Of a DNA stretch of 64,000 nucleotides, positions 46,271 through 60,012 are shown piece by piece. Origin of the DNA: Atrina japonica (taxonomy: Eukaryota; Mollusca; Bivalvia; Pterioida; Pinnidae). Both the position numbers and the translations under genes were made by a program. The stretch's first letter is position 1. The number at the start of each line of letters is the position of its first letter. The notes below the pieces were generated by a model. That model saw only the letters and a list, made by a program, of their open reading frames with translations, was not told where the DNA came from and ran no database searches. The stretch lies in the NCBI GenBank assembly GCA_030159075.1, contig BROG01000049.1, positions 1,470,001 through 1,534,000 on the forward strand. The letters run 5' to 3'.

Positions 46271-46462
46271 TTCATCCCGAATGTATGTACATAATTATGT
46301 GTTTCTACTTATCTATCTATATGCACTGAATTAAAAAATCTAATTTATCTGTATCCGCTACACGTCAATTTATCTACCTTTCTGTCTATCTATCTATTTA
46401 TCTATATAATTTATCTATTTATTTATATATCTATCTATATATTATTTATATATCTATCTATA

Positions 46463-47298
46463 TCTCTGGCCATCTCCAAAGTAATGATAAAACTTTCTTG
46501 TATTCTTTGTAAAATATAGTAAGTTTGAATATGCAAATTTAACAAAAATATATAACCCCGTTTGTTAACGGTTACTTAAAGTCTTATCTTGATATAGTTC
46601 GCTTGTTGAATAAGTAATTCCGCTGTCACTCCATATCTAAATTTAACAAATATTCTCTTCATAATTTGCCTATACATACAGACAGTGGGAAATTGATTGG
46701 CGGTACTTTAATTTTGCATATTTATGTAAATTCAATGAATAAATTATAATACGTTTTATTGTCAAAATCTGTTTTATCTGTCGCAAAACTACAAGATAAA
46801 CATTCATATTGAACAGTTTTTAGACTATGATACACGTGAATTAAATCTTTAAAGCGTTTGATCGATAGAATCATATGGCAGTCAGCAATCACGATCGCAA
46901 CTAGAAGTATCAATCACAATTTCAACTGAATATACGTTTTTACATTTGGGTCACAAAATAAATTTCTCACACATATCCAGCACATAGAATAAATGTTCGT
47001 CGGGGGTTTAGGTTTAGTCTCATTTACTTACTTTCGGAGAGAGAGAAAAAATTCACTGTCAATTTTATTTTCATAACGCACACACGACACACACCTCCAG
47101 AACATACTGTTCGAGGTCGTTAGCTGTTTGATATTCATCGCAGCACGTTACGGAAAACCGATCTAAAGGTTTAGTGTTTACATACATAAAAAGGTAATAT
47201 TACATCAAATTAACAATCTAATGGTGAGAATATCGTAAATCGGGAATTGAGACTTGAAGGTAAATCCTTGACCGGGCTGAGAGCGCCACAGGTAATCT
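46463..47298. other. Intron, nothing recognisable
   Basis: AT-rich with no domain-bearing frame. Confidence 0.55.
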
Positions 47299-47310
47299 AA
47301 CACACACACA

Positions 47311-47369
<59 letters not shown>

Positions 47370-47416
47370 GAGCGCGCACACGCACGCATGCACACACACA
47401 CACACACACACACACA
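47299..47416. repeat. (CA)n microsatellite, interrupted
   Basis: Two CA blocks separated by a GAGCGCGCACACGCACGCAT segment near 47369. Gives Cys-Val pseudo-frames. Confidence 0.96.
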
Positions 47417-48088
47417 AATAGCGGTGTGGTAGTTTCGTATCTCCGTGTGTGTCGGTAAGTGTGTGGGTCTTCCTGCAGTTCTATAAATCACAATGGCCAC
47501 ACTGAACGATGAAATCAGCATTTCCCTCACGTATCACGACTAGTGGTAGACAGGAACCTTTACTGTAAGCGTGCGTAAAAAATAACATTTATTTTCCCAC
47601 ACATAACGGAATAGACCATCCATTACGATTCGAATGTCTGTATGAAGATTATTTATGGTGATATTTCTTTGATCAAAGGTGGTCTACCGAATTGCTTTGA
47701 ACATACAGTTGTAATTACAAACACGATTAATGCGACGTGTTAGAGAACAAGAATAAAGTAAAATAAAAAATCTCCAAATTTTTAAAAATGCATGTACAAA
47801 GATAATGTCAGGTACTAGAGGAATTTTTAAAATACTGTAAGTAAAAGAAAATTTTATATACACATAAACAAACAAATGGAAAACTGAATACTAATGAAAG
47901 AAACACTGATCGCACTATTGAAAAATTAAGGGAATATGTGCATGATTGTATGCACTGCAGTCCCACATGTACTCTGTATTTCATGCAGTCTATGTAACTT
48001 GTATTTGTTGTTATATTTTCTTTCATAATTTACAAAATTCAATGTAGCCTGCAATTCTACTGCACGTACAGCTTTCGGTGTTTAAGCT
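47417..48088. other. Intron, nothing recognisable
   Basis: No coding or repeat signal beyond AT-richness. Confidence 0.5.
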
Positions 48089-48395
48089 TCCTAAGTCAAG
48101 GTTTTCATATCCACTTCGTTCCTCATACATTATGACAGCTCTGGCGCATATACTGTGACGTGGCAGCGTCGATTTCAATTGGCCGCGACAACCATTGAAT
48201 GAGCCAATCAGAACACGCAGTCTAACAATCGATCACATGATATAGAAGAAAGTACGTAAAGACAGAATAATGGCGACGTGAAAGCTATGCTTCGAGTCTT
48301 TTCATTGGCTTAAGTAAGGGGTCAGTGTCGGGTCAACCTAAGCAAAATTTTAGATAGGCGCTAGGTGTCGCCACCAGTGACCACCAAATATGAAA
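48089..48395. promoter_or_regulatory. Less AT-rich intronic block with three CCAAT boxes
   Basis: ATTGG at 48178 and 48304 and CCAAT at 48203 lie on both strands, with TGACGTGGCAG (CRE-like) near 48156, a TGACAG TALE-type site at 48132 and a GGTGTCGCCACC palindrome near 48366. It is clearly less AT-rich than its surroundings and free of simple repeats. A candidate enhancer or internal promoter; function is inferred. Confidence 0.35.
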
Positions 48396-50188
48396 CGTAA
48401 TCTGGCAAGATGTTTGAGGAACTACGTAGATCAGAAAAATTAGACTTGGAAAGATATGGCAGATTTAAAGTCAATTCAAAATAAGCATATTTGGGAATGA
48501 AATCCACGAGACAAATTCAGTAACTTATATATTCTTGAATTAAGTGATATTGAGTCAAAATTTTTACATTATTACTACATATATATCTACTTTAAAGAAA
48601 CTTAAACTGATGTAAACATCTAATAAGGTTTTTTTTCTGGAACGAGAGTCAGTGGATGGTAGAAAGTTATACACCTCACTCGTTTCATTCGGGGGATATT
48701 TCGCGAACAGCGTGACCCAGGAAATTATGCTATGTCGGGCCACCAAACGCATCCACCCGTCCTACTCTTACCCTCTTACTCGCCTACCATAACCTTCGAA
48801 TACAGTTTGAAAGAAAATGCACCATAAAGATGTTATTTTAAAACCTATCTAAATAAAAGAATATGTAAACTTTGTGATAAAGCAGATAGTTCAAATAAGT
48901 ACAAGGTTTTATTTTCAGTCTTAAACGTATAATGAACTGTCTCGTTTATTTGGGGCAAAATTCTGTAAACATCGCGAATAAATACCTCACAAACAGGTTC
49001 AGCTTTAACTTATCAACCCCTATGGTCATATTTAGACTCTCACAAATACACAAATAGTATGGTCTACGAGTGATCAAGTTCATATTACATGTAACATTAT
49101 TAAAAAAAATTTATTCTAAATCATACACCCCTGATTTCTGATAGTGGACTTGACCATTCTTTGAAACGGACACGTCCAATTGTGACATCATGTGTTGATG
49201 AGTTTAGGCTTCGGCGGTTTCAATATGCCCACTATTTTGCATTGCATTTTAGTCACGTGGACTAAAACAACAATCTCTTCCACAGATTTTACGGTTCTTG
49301 CACCATCGATCAGTCTCTGCCAACGTCTAAAAAGCAGTCCCAAAATTTGTGGTCATGTATTCCACAGAAAGAATATAAAAACCAAAATTACTCACGAGTA
49401 AGGATACTTTTGACAAGAATATAGTCTCTATATCTATTGCCATTTTTTAAATTTATTTTCGCTTCAAATAGTATTTTGTTCTATGCCAGCACTAAAAATG
49501 TATGCAAAAAGGCTATTACCTTAGAGAGCAAAATCTATGTTAGATTTGTATTTTTGAAACTGGAAAAAGTCGAGACGTTGACAGAGATTGGCAGAAAGTG
49601 CAAGGGTCGACAACTCTGTGTGAGATATTGGGACTACAATTGCCAGAGCTGCATCTGTTTAAAGCTGTCCTTTCAAATAATATCAGAAAGAAAATCACCA
49701 TTTTTATTTCAATTAAACTTAAGTTTCTGATAATTTATTGACCAGTTCTTCATTATAACATCAACAACAGAGGAGCAGCATAAGTATATTTTGGCATTTT
49801 CTGCAGGATAAGTGTCATTTGCTAACCTTTAAACTTGAAATTTAAAAATCTATAGAGCAATTGTGTACTCACTTTTAGATTTTCATGTAAAAAGTTAACA
49901 AATGAAACGAAAGGAAAATATGGTAAATTAAAACTTTTAGATAACTTCTATATCTTATAATGAAAATAAGAGCAAAATCTAGAGGATATTTAATATTTTG
50001 TCAGAATCTGGGAAAAATCGAGATGTTGACAGAGATTGTTCAAACGTGCAAGTACCGACAACTCCGTAACAGATTTACAGCTTGTAAGGTTGAACGGAGC
50101 AAGGATACTTAAGACAGCAATGGACAAAGAAATAAGCGAAACGGTAATTCTGGAACTTAAAAAAGGATAAAAAGGGATTTCACATACT
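48396..50188. other. Intron with a diverged repeat pair
   Basis: The block GTTGACAGAGATTG followed by GTGCAAG and CGACAACTC occurs near 49575-49620 and again near 50023-50065. Open frames at 49192-49730 have no recognisable domain. Confidence 0.5.
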
Positions 50189-50262
50189 ATCACGTTCTCA
50201 TATTTTTCGGTTTATCGGGGGTTTTGCCAAAAAGTGAGAACATGATAATTGATATCATGTTC
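50189..50262. repeat. Foldback element with two hairpins
   Basis: ATCACGTTCTCATATTTTTC (50189 on) pairs with CCAAAAAGTGAGAACATGAT (50227-50246). The same right arm then pairs with ATCATGTTC (50254-50262), so two alternative stems share one arm. Confidence 0.7.
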
Positions 50263-50801
50263 TTACTTACTGGCTAGTAAAGTAAAACAGAACATGCATG
50301 ACAATACGTACCAAGGGCACGTATTACCTCTCCCATACACTCAGGCATATCCCATTTCCCATCGTTCCTTGACATGCGCATTTTATTTATCGCCTTATTA
50401 CAATTACCTTAATAGACAAAATAAATTTAAATCCCCGTTCCATCGATATTACAAATGCATTATAATGATAAATTCCAACTTTGATTAAAACAGAAATAAA
50501 ATATTCAGGTCAAACCCTTCAACAAAAAAAACAAAAAAAAACAAAATCGAATCAACTCAAATAATAACTCCTTTGCCCTAGCCAGGATTTAGGCCTACTA
50601 TAATAACTGACTTTAAATAAAATCACGCTGTGGCATCATCGTTGGTTGTAGCCTCGTATCGAAGGCATGCGGGTTTTCCATTGCCCTAGATCAACCTGTA
50701 ATGGGAAAGGATAAGGAAACCAAATACTATTCCTAACCCTGAAATGACTCTTGAGTTTCGTTGCCGATCGGTCTTCCAAAACTAAAATCCCCATATCACT
50801 T

Positions 50802-50807
<6 letters not shown>

Positions 50808-50883
<76 letters not shown>
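50808..50883. repeat. (GA)n microsatellite
   Basis: About 76 bp of pure GA. Confidence 0.97.
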
Positions 50884-50886
<3 letters not shown>

Positions 50887-51149
50887 CTGTTCAGAACTAA
50901 AATGAGATCAGTTACTCTTACAAAACAGCAAAAATTCCCGAAATATCACCAACAGCAAGCACCCTCTGTCATAAAAAGCATGAACGTGGAGTTACGCTGT
51001 GGCACATGTTGTTTCAATTTTTAGCTGCGTGTTGGTTGTTATATGTTGCAACTCGATTTATCTGCCGCATTCCTCACCACAGTGAGCGAGTACAAACTTA
51101 ATGAAAAGAAAACCCTATATAATTTACACCTTCAAATTTTTGTAGCCTA

Positions 51150-51264
<115 letters not shown>

Positions 51265-51278
51265 TTCACAATAAATGA

Positions 51279-51485
51279 CGGGGCGGAGTAACCTTTCAAT
51301 TATCATACGGATGATTCTAGATCTACTCACTTTCCGGTCGTGACTAATTGTATGGGAACAACGTTTTATTCCTCACTGGATACTCCGAGTCTCTAATCAG
51401 TATGATTTTAATGGTATGCATTATTACATAATATCAAACTCGTCCAGGTCAAGAAAGGGTTCACAAGACTTCATCCCGCCAAGTT
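51279..51485 (+). repeat. Dispersed repeat family 3, second copy
   Basis: GGGGCGGAGT, TTATCATACGGATG, ACGTTTTATTCCTCACTGGA and CCAGGTCAAGAAAGGGTTCA occur in the same order as in the minus-strand copy at 40806-41030. Diverged. Confidence 0.7.
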
Positions 51486-53394
51486 ATATATGGATGTTTT
51501 ACTATATATGACCCCGAAACATATCCCGCGGTAGTACATCACCTGCTACTTTCTTTTTCTTCAAAATTCACCTAGATTTAAGTAATTTATAGGGTCTGTT
51601 TTATTAACAACATAGTTAATACCTTACACGGTGTACAGGCTACAATATGTCGTCTGCGGCTGATATGGTTGCCAGACCCCGAGGTTTGATTAATAAATAA
51701 ATGATCAAAGAATACCCATCCGTCGACATTCTGATACTTAGCCGTTTCCCAGATCTACTGAACAGGCATAATAAACTCAAGTCAAAGTTATCGGCCGTCT
51801 TTCATTTTCCAAGTTGGCTACATGTATCGTAACTGGTACCGGATCCGATTCTTTCAGTAATACATTCTCCCGCGGTATCTGTCTACGAGTTTCCGGCCTG
51901 CAGGATATTGAATCCTAAAATCTACGCGACAATCATTACAAGAATACAGAGAGAAAAAAAATTGTCAGGGTAATTTGAATGAACAGAACTGCAAGTGGTA
52001 ATCAGAGAATAGCAAATCAATAAATGTCATTCAGATTATACTGGATATTATCCGTTTGAATCAATATGTTGCTATAGTAGAGTTTATGATTCCAATTTAA
52101 CGCTACAGAATATAAATTCTTAATATACAATGACAAGTTTCTAAACGGATTAGGCATAACGCTGGAAACGAAGAAAAAAAATAATCAGAGATATTGTATC
52201 TGCAACAAGACACGTTGTAGTATTATTATTTTTTGTTTTTATTATTTTTAGATCAGAAAGTCGGATTATGATTAATGGACACAGAAAAGAAAATAGCACT
52301 AATAAGATGTCTAGCGACCATTTTCCCGCTGCCAATTTACATGAAATTGGTGACTTCTTTGAACAGTAAGTCGTGTGCAGTGTATAACGTAAGGTCTTAT
52401 TTTGATAATACATTTTAAAATTTTAATAGACGTAAGAACCGGGATGGGGTAGGGGGCTACCTACTTCCAACTTTTCACATACAACCACATTTTTTTTACA
52501 ATCAACATGGAAATAAATGTTCAAATGTAATTGTATATAAACATTTCTGTAACCCCCCCCCCACACACACACACACACTTTTGATTTGCTTCCTATGCCA
52601 TCTGTTAAGGACACACACCTTGTGATTCTTGTGTCCCATTGTATGATACTACCAAAATGTAGCTGTAAAATACAGTTATGGACAATTCTTTTGAAAATTA
52701 TGATCTGATTTTTATATGCCGCTGACATAATACTACAAGATTTGGTTTGTAATACTAACCATTAAAATGGTTTTATACCCATTGAATTTAACTGTTTTTC
52801 ACATTCTGAAATAGGTAGCATTTACTAGTTAAATGAATAGATCTTAATGTATAGTGTATACTATATTTGGTGGGGTAGTTTCTATTACAAATCTCGAATG
52901 CTTCTTAGGATAGAGAAACTAGGATTCAGATGGAGTAAATGTGAAAATTTCGTTATGCCAGATATAAGTAGCTTACCGTGACTGACTGTAAACAACCAAC
53001 TAAAAAAGCATTTAGTGTACAGGTCTACCACGGTAAAGTGGTAATTCTTTTATAGGTCAGAAACCAAAACAATAGGTCTACTTTTCAATAATAGGTTGTA
53101 CAGGTAAAACATATTGCATTGCACAGACTCCTTGCCTTACTGAGTCTCTATTACTTATGTGACAACAAGTAGCCTGTCGCCCCTGTTATGATTTGATTTG
53201 GACTTATCGTGTTTTGTAAACATGTGCGAATTTACCTTGGTAGACCTGACATAGTTAATCTGTAAGGAATTTAGTACAAATATGCCATTTTCTGTCGCAA
53301 GATTATTTTTGTAGATGTCATTGATTATATAGTTAATACGTGAGATACTTTTGTATGTGATAATGTGACTATAGTGATTAATATATAGTAAACA
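51486..53394. other. Intron, nothing recognisable
   Basis: No coding signal. A short C8 plus (CA)n run lies at 52553-52579. Confidence 0.5.
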
Positions 53395-55290
53395 TTATCA
53401 GTGTCAGTGTAATTTGTACAGGACATTGTCAGTGTCAATATCATTTTGTAGGAGATATTTTCAGTGTCAATATTTTGAAAAAGACATTGTCAGTGTCAAT
53501 ATCATGTTGTAGGAGATATTTTCAGTGTCAATATTTTGAAAAAGACATTGTCAGTGTCAATATCATTTTGTAGGAGACATTGTCAGTGTCAAGATCATTT
53601 TCTACAGGACATTGTCAGTGTCAATATCATTTTCTACAGTACAATTTCATTCTGTAAAGGACTGCCATTGTCAATATCATTTTGTACAGGATATTGTGAG
53701 TGTCAATATCATTTTGTAGAAGATATTGCCAGTGTCAATATCATTTTCTAGACAGCATTGTCAATGTCAATATCATTTTGTAGAGGACATTGTCAGGGTC
53801 AATGTAATTTTGTTGACCACATTGTCAATGTCAGTATAATTGTCCTAGTCAATATAATATTGTAGAAGACATTGTCAGCATCAATATGTTAAACTTTATC
53901 ATTGACATTATGGATCATTTTGTAGAGGTCATGTTAGTGTCAATATAATAGACGACATTGTCAGTGTCAATATAATTTTGCTTAGAACATTATCAGTGTA
54001 AGTATAATTTTGTAGAGGACATTGTCAGTGTCAATATAATTTTGTAGAGGACATTGTCAGTGTCAATATAATTTTGCTTAGAACATTATCAGTGTAAGTA
54101 TAATTTTGTAGAGGACATTGTCAGTGTCAATATCATTTTGTAGAGGACATTGTTAGTGTCAATATCATTTTGTAGAGGACATTGTTAGTGTCAAAAGTAT
54201 TGTGTAGAGGACATTGCCATTGTCAGTATAATTTTGTAGAGGACATTGTCAGTGTCAATATCATTTTGTAGAGGACATTGTTAGTGTCAAAAGTATTGTG
54301 TAGAGGACATTGTCAGTGTCAATATCACTTTGTAAAGGACATTGTTTGTATCAAAAGTATTGTGTACAGGACATAGTCAGTGTCAATATCATTTTGTAGA
54401 GGACATTGTCAGTGTCAATATCATTTTGTAGAGGGCATTGTCAGTATCAATATCATTTTGTAGAGGACATTGTTAGTGTCAAAAGTATTGTGTAGAGGAC
54501 ATTGTCAGTGTCAATATCACTTTGTAAAGGACATTGTTTGTATCAAAAGTATTGTGTACAGGACATAGTCAGTGTCAATATCATTTTGTAGAGGACATTG
54601 TCAGTGTCAATATCATTTTGTAGAGGGCATTGTCAGTATCAATATCATTTTCCATAGAACGTTGTCATTGTCAGTATAATTTTGTAGAGGACATTGTCAC
54701 TGTCAATATCATTTTAGAGGACATTGCCAGTGTCAACATAATTCTGTAAACTACATTGTCATTGGCAGTATCATTCTGTAGAGGACTTTGTCAGTGTCAG
54801 TATAATCCTGTAGACTACTTTGTCAGTGTCAAAATCATTTCGCCTATGACAGTGTCTATATAATTTTAGATGACAGTGTGAATTTATTTGAAGCTGACCT
54901 TGTCAATGTCAACAAAATTTATTAGAGGACATTGCCACTGCCATTATAGTTTTGTAGGATATTGTGAACTTCAATATAACATTGCCCATGTTAATACGAA
55001 TTGTAGATGTCATTTTCAATGTCAATATTATTTTGTAGTAGACATTGTCAGTATCAATATCATTTTGTAGATGGCATTATCATTGTCAATATAATTTTAA
55101 AGAGGACATTATCATTGTCAATGTAATTATGTATTGGATATTGTCAGTGCCAATATCATTCTGTAAATGACAATGTCATTGCCAATATAATTCTGTAGAC
55201 TACATTGTCAATGTCAGTATACTTTTAAAGAGGAGGACATTGCCATAGCAAATATAATATTGTAGAAGACATTGTCAGCAGCAATATGTT
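53395..55290 (+). repeat. 32-bp minisatellite array
   Basis: About 57 tandem units of roughly 32 bp over 1.9 kb, built from ATTTTGTAGAGGACATTG plus TCAGTGTCAATATC. The middle (about 53990-54650) is most regular and contains a six-unit, 192-bp higher-order repeat (for example 54280 and 54472). The ends are degenerate. Frames through it (Cys-Gln-Tyr-His-Phe strings at 53536-53751) are repeat read-through. Confidence 0.96.
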
Positions 55291-56031
55291 AAACTTTGTA
55301 GATAACTTTCATTTGGTGATACATAGATGATATTCTTGGAGACACTATCATTATGTGTAAGATATTCAAATATGTGGTATCATCAGCAGACAGATAATTT
55401 TTCAGATGATATTATCAATAAATATATAATAGATAATGTGATCTCACTTTCAGCATTCATTTGCTGAAGAATTGTCATTGAGAGTTAGAATGATACCTTG
55501 TTGAGTTTGTCATCATACAGTTGACAAGATAATTTTGTGTTTAGCTTTTGTTTACTAAATTTGTATGATAATTGAATTATTTGTATGAATTACTATGTCA
55601 GTATGTAGATTATTTCCTATGTTTTCTTCTTCAGATTACTGAAAGTTAACATGAAATTTGTCCGCAGTTGGTTTCGTTATAAAAAGCGTTTTCTTTGCCT
55701 GCAGACATTTTGGAAGATAATTTTACAGACATTGGGTTATATATGAAAGATAAGTACATGTTGTCCCAAAGTAAAGTTAATATAAAGATAAGTTTGCCAA
55801 CATATATATCATTTTGAAGATGGCGCTGCCTACACAAAGATAATTTTTAAGATTATTTAAATCAGCAAGTGACTTTTTGGTATAGTTTTTTTAAGATACA
55901 TGTAGTTTTATTCATAATTATTATAAATCCATTTCTAAACCTCTTTTGATATGGAAATCATATACTGTGGAGAAATGTGTTTTGCTTCGAGATTAATTTC
56001 CCTCAGTCAAGTCACAATTATACACCTTAAG

Positions 56032-56032
<1 letters not shown>
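55291..56032. other. Intron, nothing recognisable
   Basis: AT-rich with possible decayed minisatellite remnants near 55370-55560. Confidence 0.5.

Positions 56033-56123
<91 letters not shown>
56033..56123. repeat. (TA)n microsatellite
   Basis: About 90 bp of pure TA. Confidence 0.97.
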
Positions 56124-56127
<4 letters not shown>

Positions 56128-56486
56128 CAATAATTAATATACAATGAAAGATCAACAAATAAGGCAGTGATACATAAATAAACAACGAATAAAAAAATAA
56201 ATAACAAAACGAATTAAGTAAACCCTGTCTGTTTTTTTTTTACTTTATCTCGTAATTTGAATTGTTCACATTTTTCTTTTTTTTTCTTTGTATTTCAGTG
56301 GTATATAGAGTTCCATAAATCCACACTTCCCTGGGTCTAAAGCAACGATATAGAGTAATGGAGTTGCGACTGAATCCTACTTTAAGTTGAACTCTTCAGA
56401 GCTATGATGATGTTCGGGGATCAATACTGTTATAAGAATGTACCACATCTATCATGTTACCACTTTATGATTTAACAGGGCTTTTA

Positions 56487-56523
56487 CCAAAAAAGTGGGA
56501 ATTATCATATTCCCACATTTTGG
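56487..56523. repeat. Hairpin/foldback motif
   Basis: CCAAAAAAGTGGGAAT and ATTCCCACATTTTGG form a stem of about 15 bp around a 6-nt loop. The sequence resembles the arm at 50227 (CCAAAAAGTGAGAACATGAT), suggesting one foldback family. Confidence 0.75.
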
Positions 56524-56805
56524 CAAATCCACCGGTAAATCAAAATGTGGGGACATGATGCATCTAACAACTTATATGACAACAGAACTTTTTAAAATAA
56601 CAAACCTAAAAGAAATTGAATTATTTCAGAAAATATATTTAAAAACAATACTTTAAAGACATGTTATTTGTATTTCCCTTAATAATGTGTTATTTTATAT
56701 GTTAAATGTATTGTTTTGTACTATTTCTATGTATGATACAGTCTGTGATCGGGAAAAACTTAATTTTATGAGGAAAAATTTAGAAGTTATCTTTATTTCC
56801 AATGG

Positions 56806-56807
<2 letters not shown>

Positions 56808-56846
<39 letters not shown>
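56808..56846. repeat. (GT)n microsatellite
   Basis: About 38 bp of GT followed by a G-run. Confidence 0.95.
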
Positions 56847-56848
<2 letters not shown>

Positions 56849-56870
56849 TGGGGGGGGTTATGTTCTAATC

Positions 56871-57096
56871 GTGTTTCGCGTCAAACTCATCATTTTTTCA
56901 GTTTTTTTCTGAGGCTGCCAGTTTGTAATGGTACAGGGGAGAACCTGGATTCGATGTACCCTGGAAGAGACCACCGGCATTCCGCAAGTAAACTAACAAA
57001 CTTTCTCGTTCGAGCCCCGCTGGAACCTAAGTTAACAAGATGTTAGAGACTGCATGGTTTAAAACGCAATGTTCTAACCACACAGCCAGGGAGGCC
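56871..57096 (-). repeat. tRNA-derived SINE-like copy, best preserved
   Basis: Read on the minus strand: a tRNA-like head starts GGCCTCCCTGGCTGTGTGGT, with TGGCTGTGTGG as the A-box candidate and GGGGCTCGAACGAG as the B-box candidate. The shared body (GGTGGTCTCTTCCAGGGTAC, then a CCAGGTTCTCCCC block) and a tail ending GATGAGTTTGACGCGAAAC follow. Body and tail match 42030-42155. About 225 bp, typical for a SINE. Confidence 0.75.
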
Positions 57097-58861
57097 AATA
57101 GGTTTGCTTGTAAACAAGTTACTATAATATGCAACTTACCTACCAACCTTTCTTAATTACTTATTTTTAATTACCTTTGTATATAAGCCCCAAGGATGAG
57201 ACGGCAACCTCCCTAGTCCGACTTTTCCTGGACAATTAGATGGGCTTACCAAATAGGCAGGTACCCGCGAAATTCAATCACACACATAGTTCAAATTAAG
57301 TTTTGGTACGCAAAGTAATACAAATGCTTTGAAACTGATTCTGATAAGTATGGGAAAATATAAATAGTAAAGTGATTCATTTCAAAAAAAATTTTCGCGG
57401 GAAATATGACCATCATCTTTCAAGCTCTTTCAACCATTGTCTACACAAAATGTTTCTGAATTGCTTAATCTTGGGAAATATTTATTTAATACTGGGAAAA
57501 AGAGTTTATACACTTATTTCTATCAATACACCTATTAACATCCTATTTTGGAGAATAAACTTGTGTCATTTACTATTGCACTTTACAGATGTATTTAATA
57601 ATTAGAACACATCCGCTCCAGAGCCTTTAATCTGTATATATAAAAATATGAAAACTATTTATTACCGACGTAGGCCAAACATATTATTAATTATGAATCT
57701 AAAAATCAGTATTATTAGCATATAACCTAAACATATGTTTTCATCAATAACGTCATAATTATTATAGTCTACAGACTTGGGATAACTAAATGATTGATTT
57801 GATTAATCAGATGTGTTTAAAGTTACTGCTTCACTTGTGTCTTATGATAGTCATAATTCAAAATATGATATATTGATTATTAAATATGCATACAAGTATA
57901 TAAATATGTTTCCTTCCTTGGGGGTAACTGCATAAGATTCATATTAGTGTTTGCACTCAGGTCAACATATTCCCAATATTTTACCTTGGTAAGAAATGGA
58001 GTATCCTCTTTAATTAATTCAAAAGGCAGCAGAGAAAGAAACAAATGTAGTTTAATTTCCATTAGTAAATAAATGATATGATATAAAGCCATATTTGAAA
58101 ATTTGAATAAATTAACCACCACAGCATCAGAGAAATTTCCTTTAGAAATATTATTATCGATTTGCGAAAACTATCACAAACTTCCTAGCTTAAAAGGTAT
58201 ATGGTCCTGTTCCAGGAGCGTAGAATATATATATATATATAATCATTCTCATTCATTAAAATATCAGATATTATTTTAACCCTATCTATCATAGATAACC
58301 ATGTTTGTATGGTTTATTGGAATATTAAGATTTTTTTTATTGTTATTGTTTTGTGCGACAAAAAATGAATTTCAAAGTGTTATCAATGACAAAAGTCGAT
58401 AATATTGATGACTAGAGCAATCAAAGATCATCAGCTTGTGTTTGTCTAGAAAACTACAATTTAAACTGAAAACAATACATTATTATTGCTACGGGTCAAA
58501 TAGCAAATAGTTTTGAATTGCTGTTTAAGGCAAAAAATAAACATGAATTACAATTTTAAATTGTCTTTTACGAGGATTCGTTGTGTCTAACTAGTTTATC
58601 TCTAAAACAAGCAAAGTTGCTGGGGGGGATTCTTAGTTCGTTTTATTAGTATTACATACAAAGGGAGACCACCCCAGTTGCATGCTATCCTTATCTATTA
58701 TATTGATATTAATTTTGTTATTATTTTTAAGAAACATCCAGTAGTGATCAAATTATCATAGATACTTATAGTGTGTATTGCAATATATTTAAAGTAATGA
58801 TGGTTATAAATAAATAAATAAATAAATAAGTAAATAAATAAATAAATAAATAAATTAATTA

Positions 58862-58892
<31 letters not shown>

Positions 58893-59059
58893 GTTATATT
58901 AATATTTGTTTACAGTAAATACAAAATTAATCTAAACTATATGCCAATGTCATACAAAACCATCCTTTTAAGATTCTAGTGTTACATTTAAACATATTTA
59001 GATATGTGTGTGAAATAACATAATGCTGCAAACGTCATTATTTCTCAAATATTTCTAAT
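57097..59059. other. Intron, nothing recognisable
   Basis: A less AT-rich patch at 57180-57275 has complementary ends TAAGCCC/GGGCTTA (57184 and 57242). (AAAT)n and (AAT)n runs lie at 58803-58890. No gene. Confidence 0.5.
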
Positions 59060-59112
59060 CACACACACACACACAGACACACACAGACACACACACAAAC
59101 ACACACACACAC

Positions 59113-59175
<63 letters not shown>
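59060..59175. repeat. (CA)n-(TA)n compound microsatellite
   Basis: Short CA blocks then about 60 bp of TA. Confidence 0.96.
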
Positions 59176-59183
<8 letters not shown>

Positions 59184-59956
59184 ATATCACTCTTAACAGT
59201 GACAAAATATTTGGAATTTTTCAAATTTAATTTTAAACAGATAGTCGTGAATTTATAGAGCTCTGTTTACTCTGATTGTGACTACATTATTGATAAAAAT
59301 GCTAACCGCGCCATGGCGAATAAATCTAAGAAGTCTGAATCATCTTTATAGCCATTGTAGAGTTTTATAGCCAGAGTTATAGCACAACACAGGACCGGGG
59401 ATATAAAGCGGATTAGTAAGGTAATTGGAACGAGTTTAAAATATCCACTTTTGAGCTCCTAAATGTCGAAACAGTTAGAAAAAGAAATAAGATATCAGAA
59501 AAACATCGCATACAGTATGAAATATATTGCTTTGATATCGTTATCAAAATCTGAACAGCACAAAAGAATGAGAGATCGTAATTTGTGGAGGATAAAAAAC
59601 GCACTTCCTTTTTCAATAGCTCTCTGTGATTGAGTCTGGTACGGGGATACGTTACGAGATTTTTATAGCCATATTTTACTACCTGATACACGATTAGTTT
59701 TTATTTTTATATTACGAAAGGCGTTTATTTTTATTATATTGTGTTGAGTACATGAAAATCATTTGATTTAAATGTGTTTTAAATATTTTTATTTTAATAT
59801 TTTTTTTTCACAATAAAAGGTGTTTTAATATGTTATTTCATATCGATAGTAATAAATGTACAAGACATTTTGTGTGACGAGAGATTAATTGAACTTTGAT
59901 GGTTGTAAAGTTGAGAAAAATACTGTATTGAATGTTAGAATAATGATATAATAATA

Positions 59957-60012
<56 letters not shown>

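Noticed and set aside
49437..49730. 97-codon Lys/Cys-rich frame
   Set aside because: No signal peptide or Cys pattern that I recognise. It overlaps the GTTGACAGAGATTG repeat pair.
53536..53751. Cys/Gln/His-rich 71-codon frame that looks zinc-finger-like
   Set aside because: It is the 32-bp minisatellite read in one frame. Spacing follows the DNA repeat and breaks in neighbouring units.
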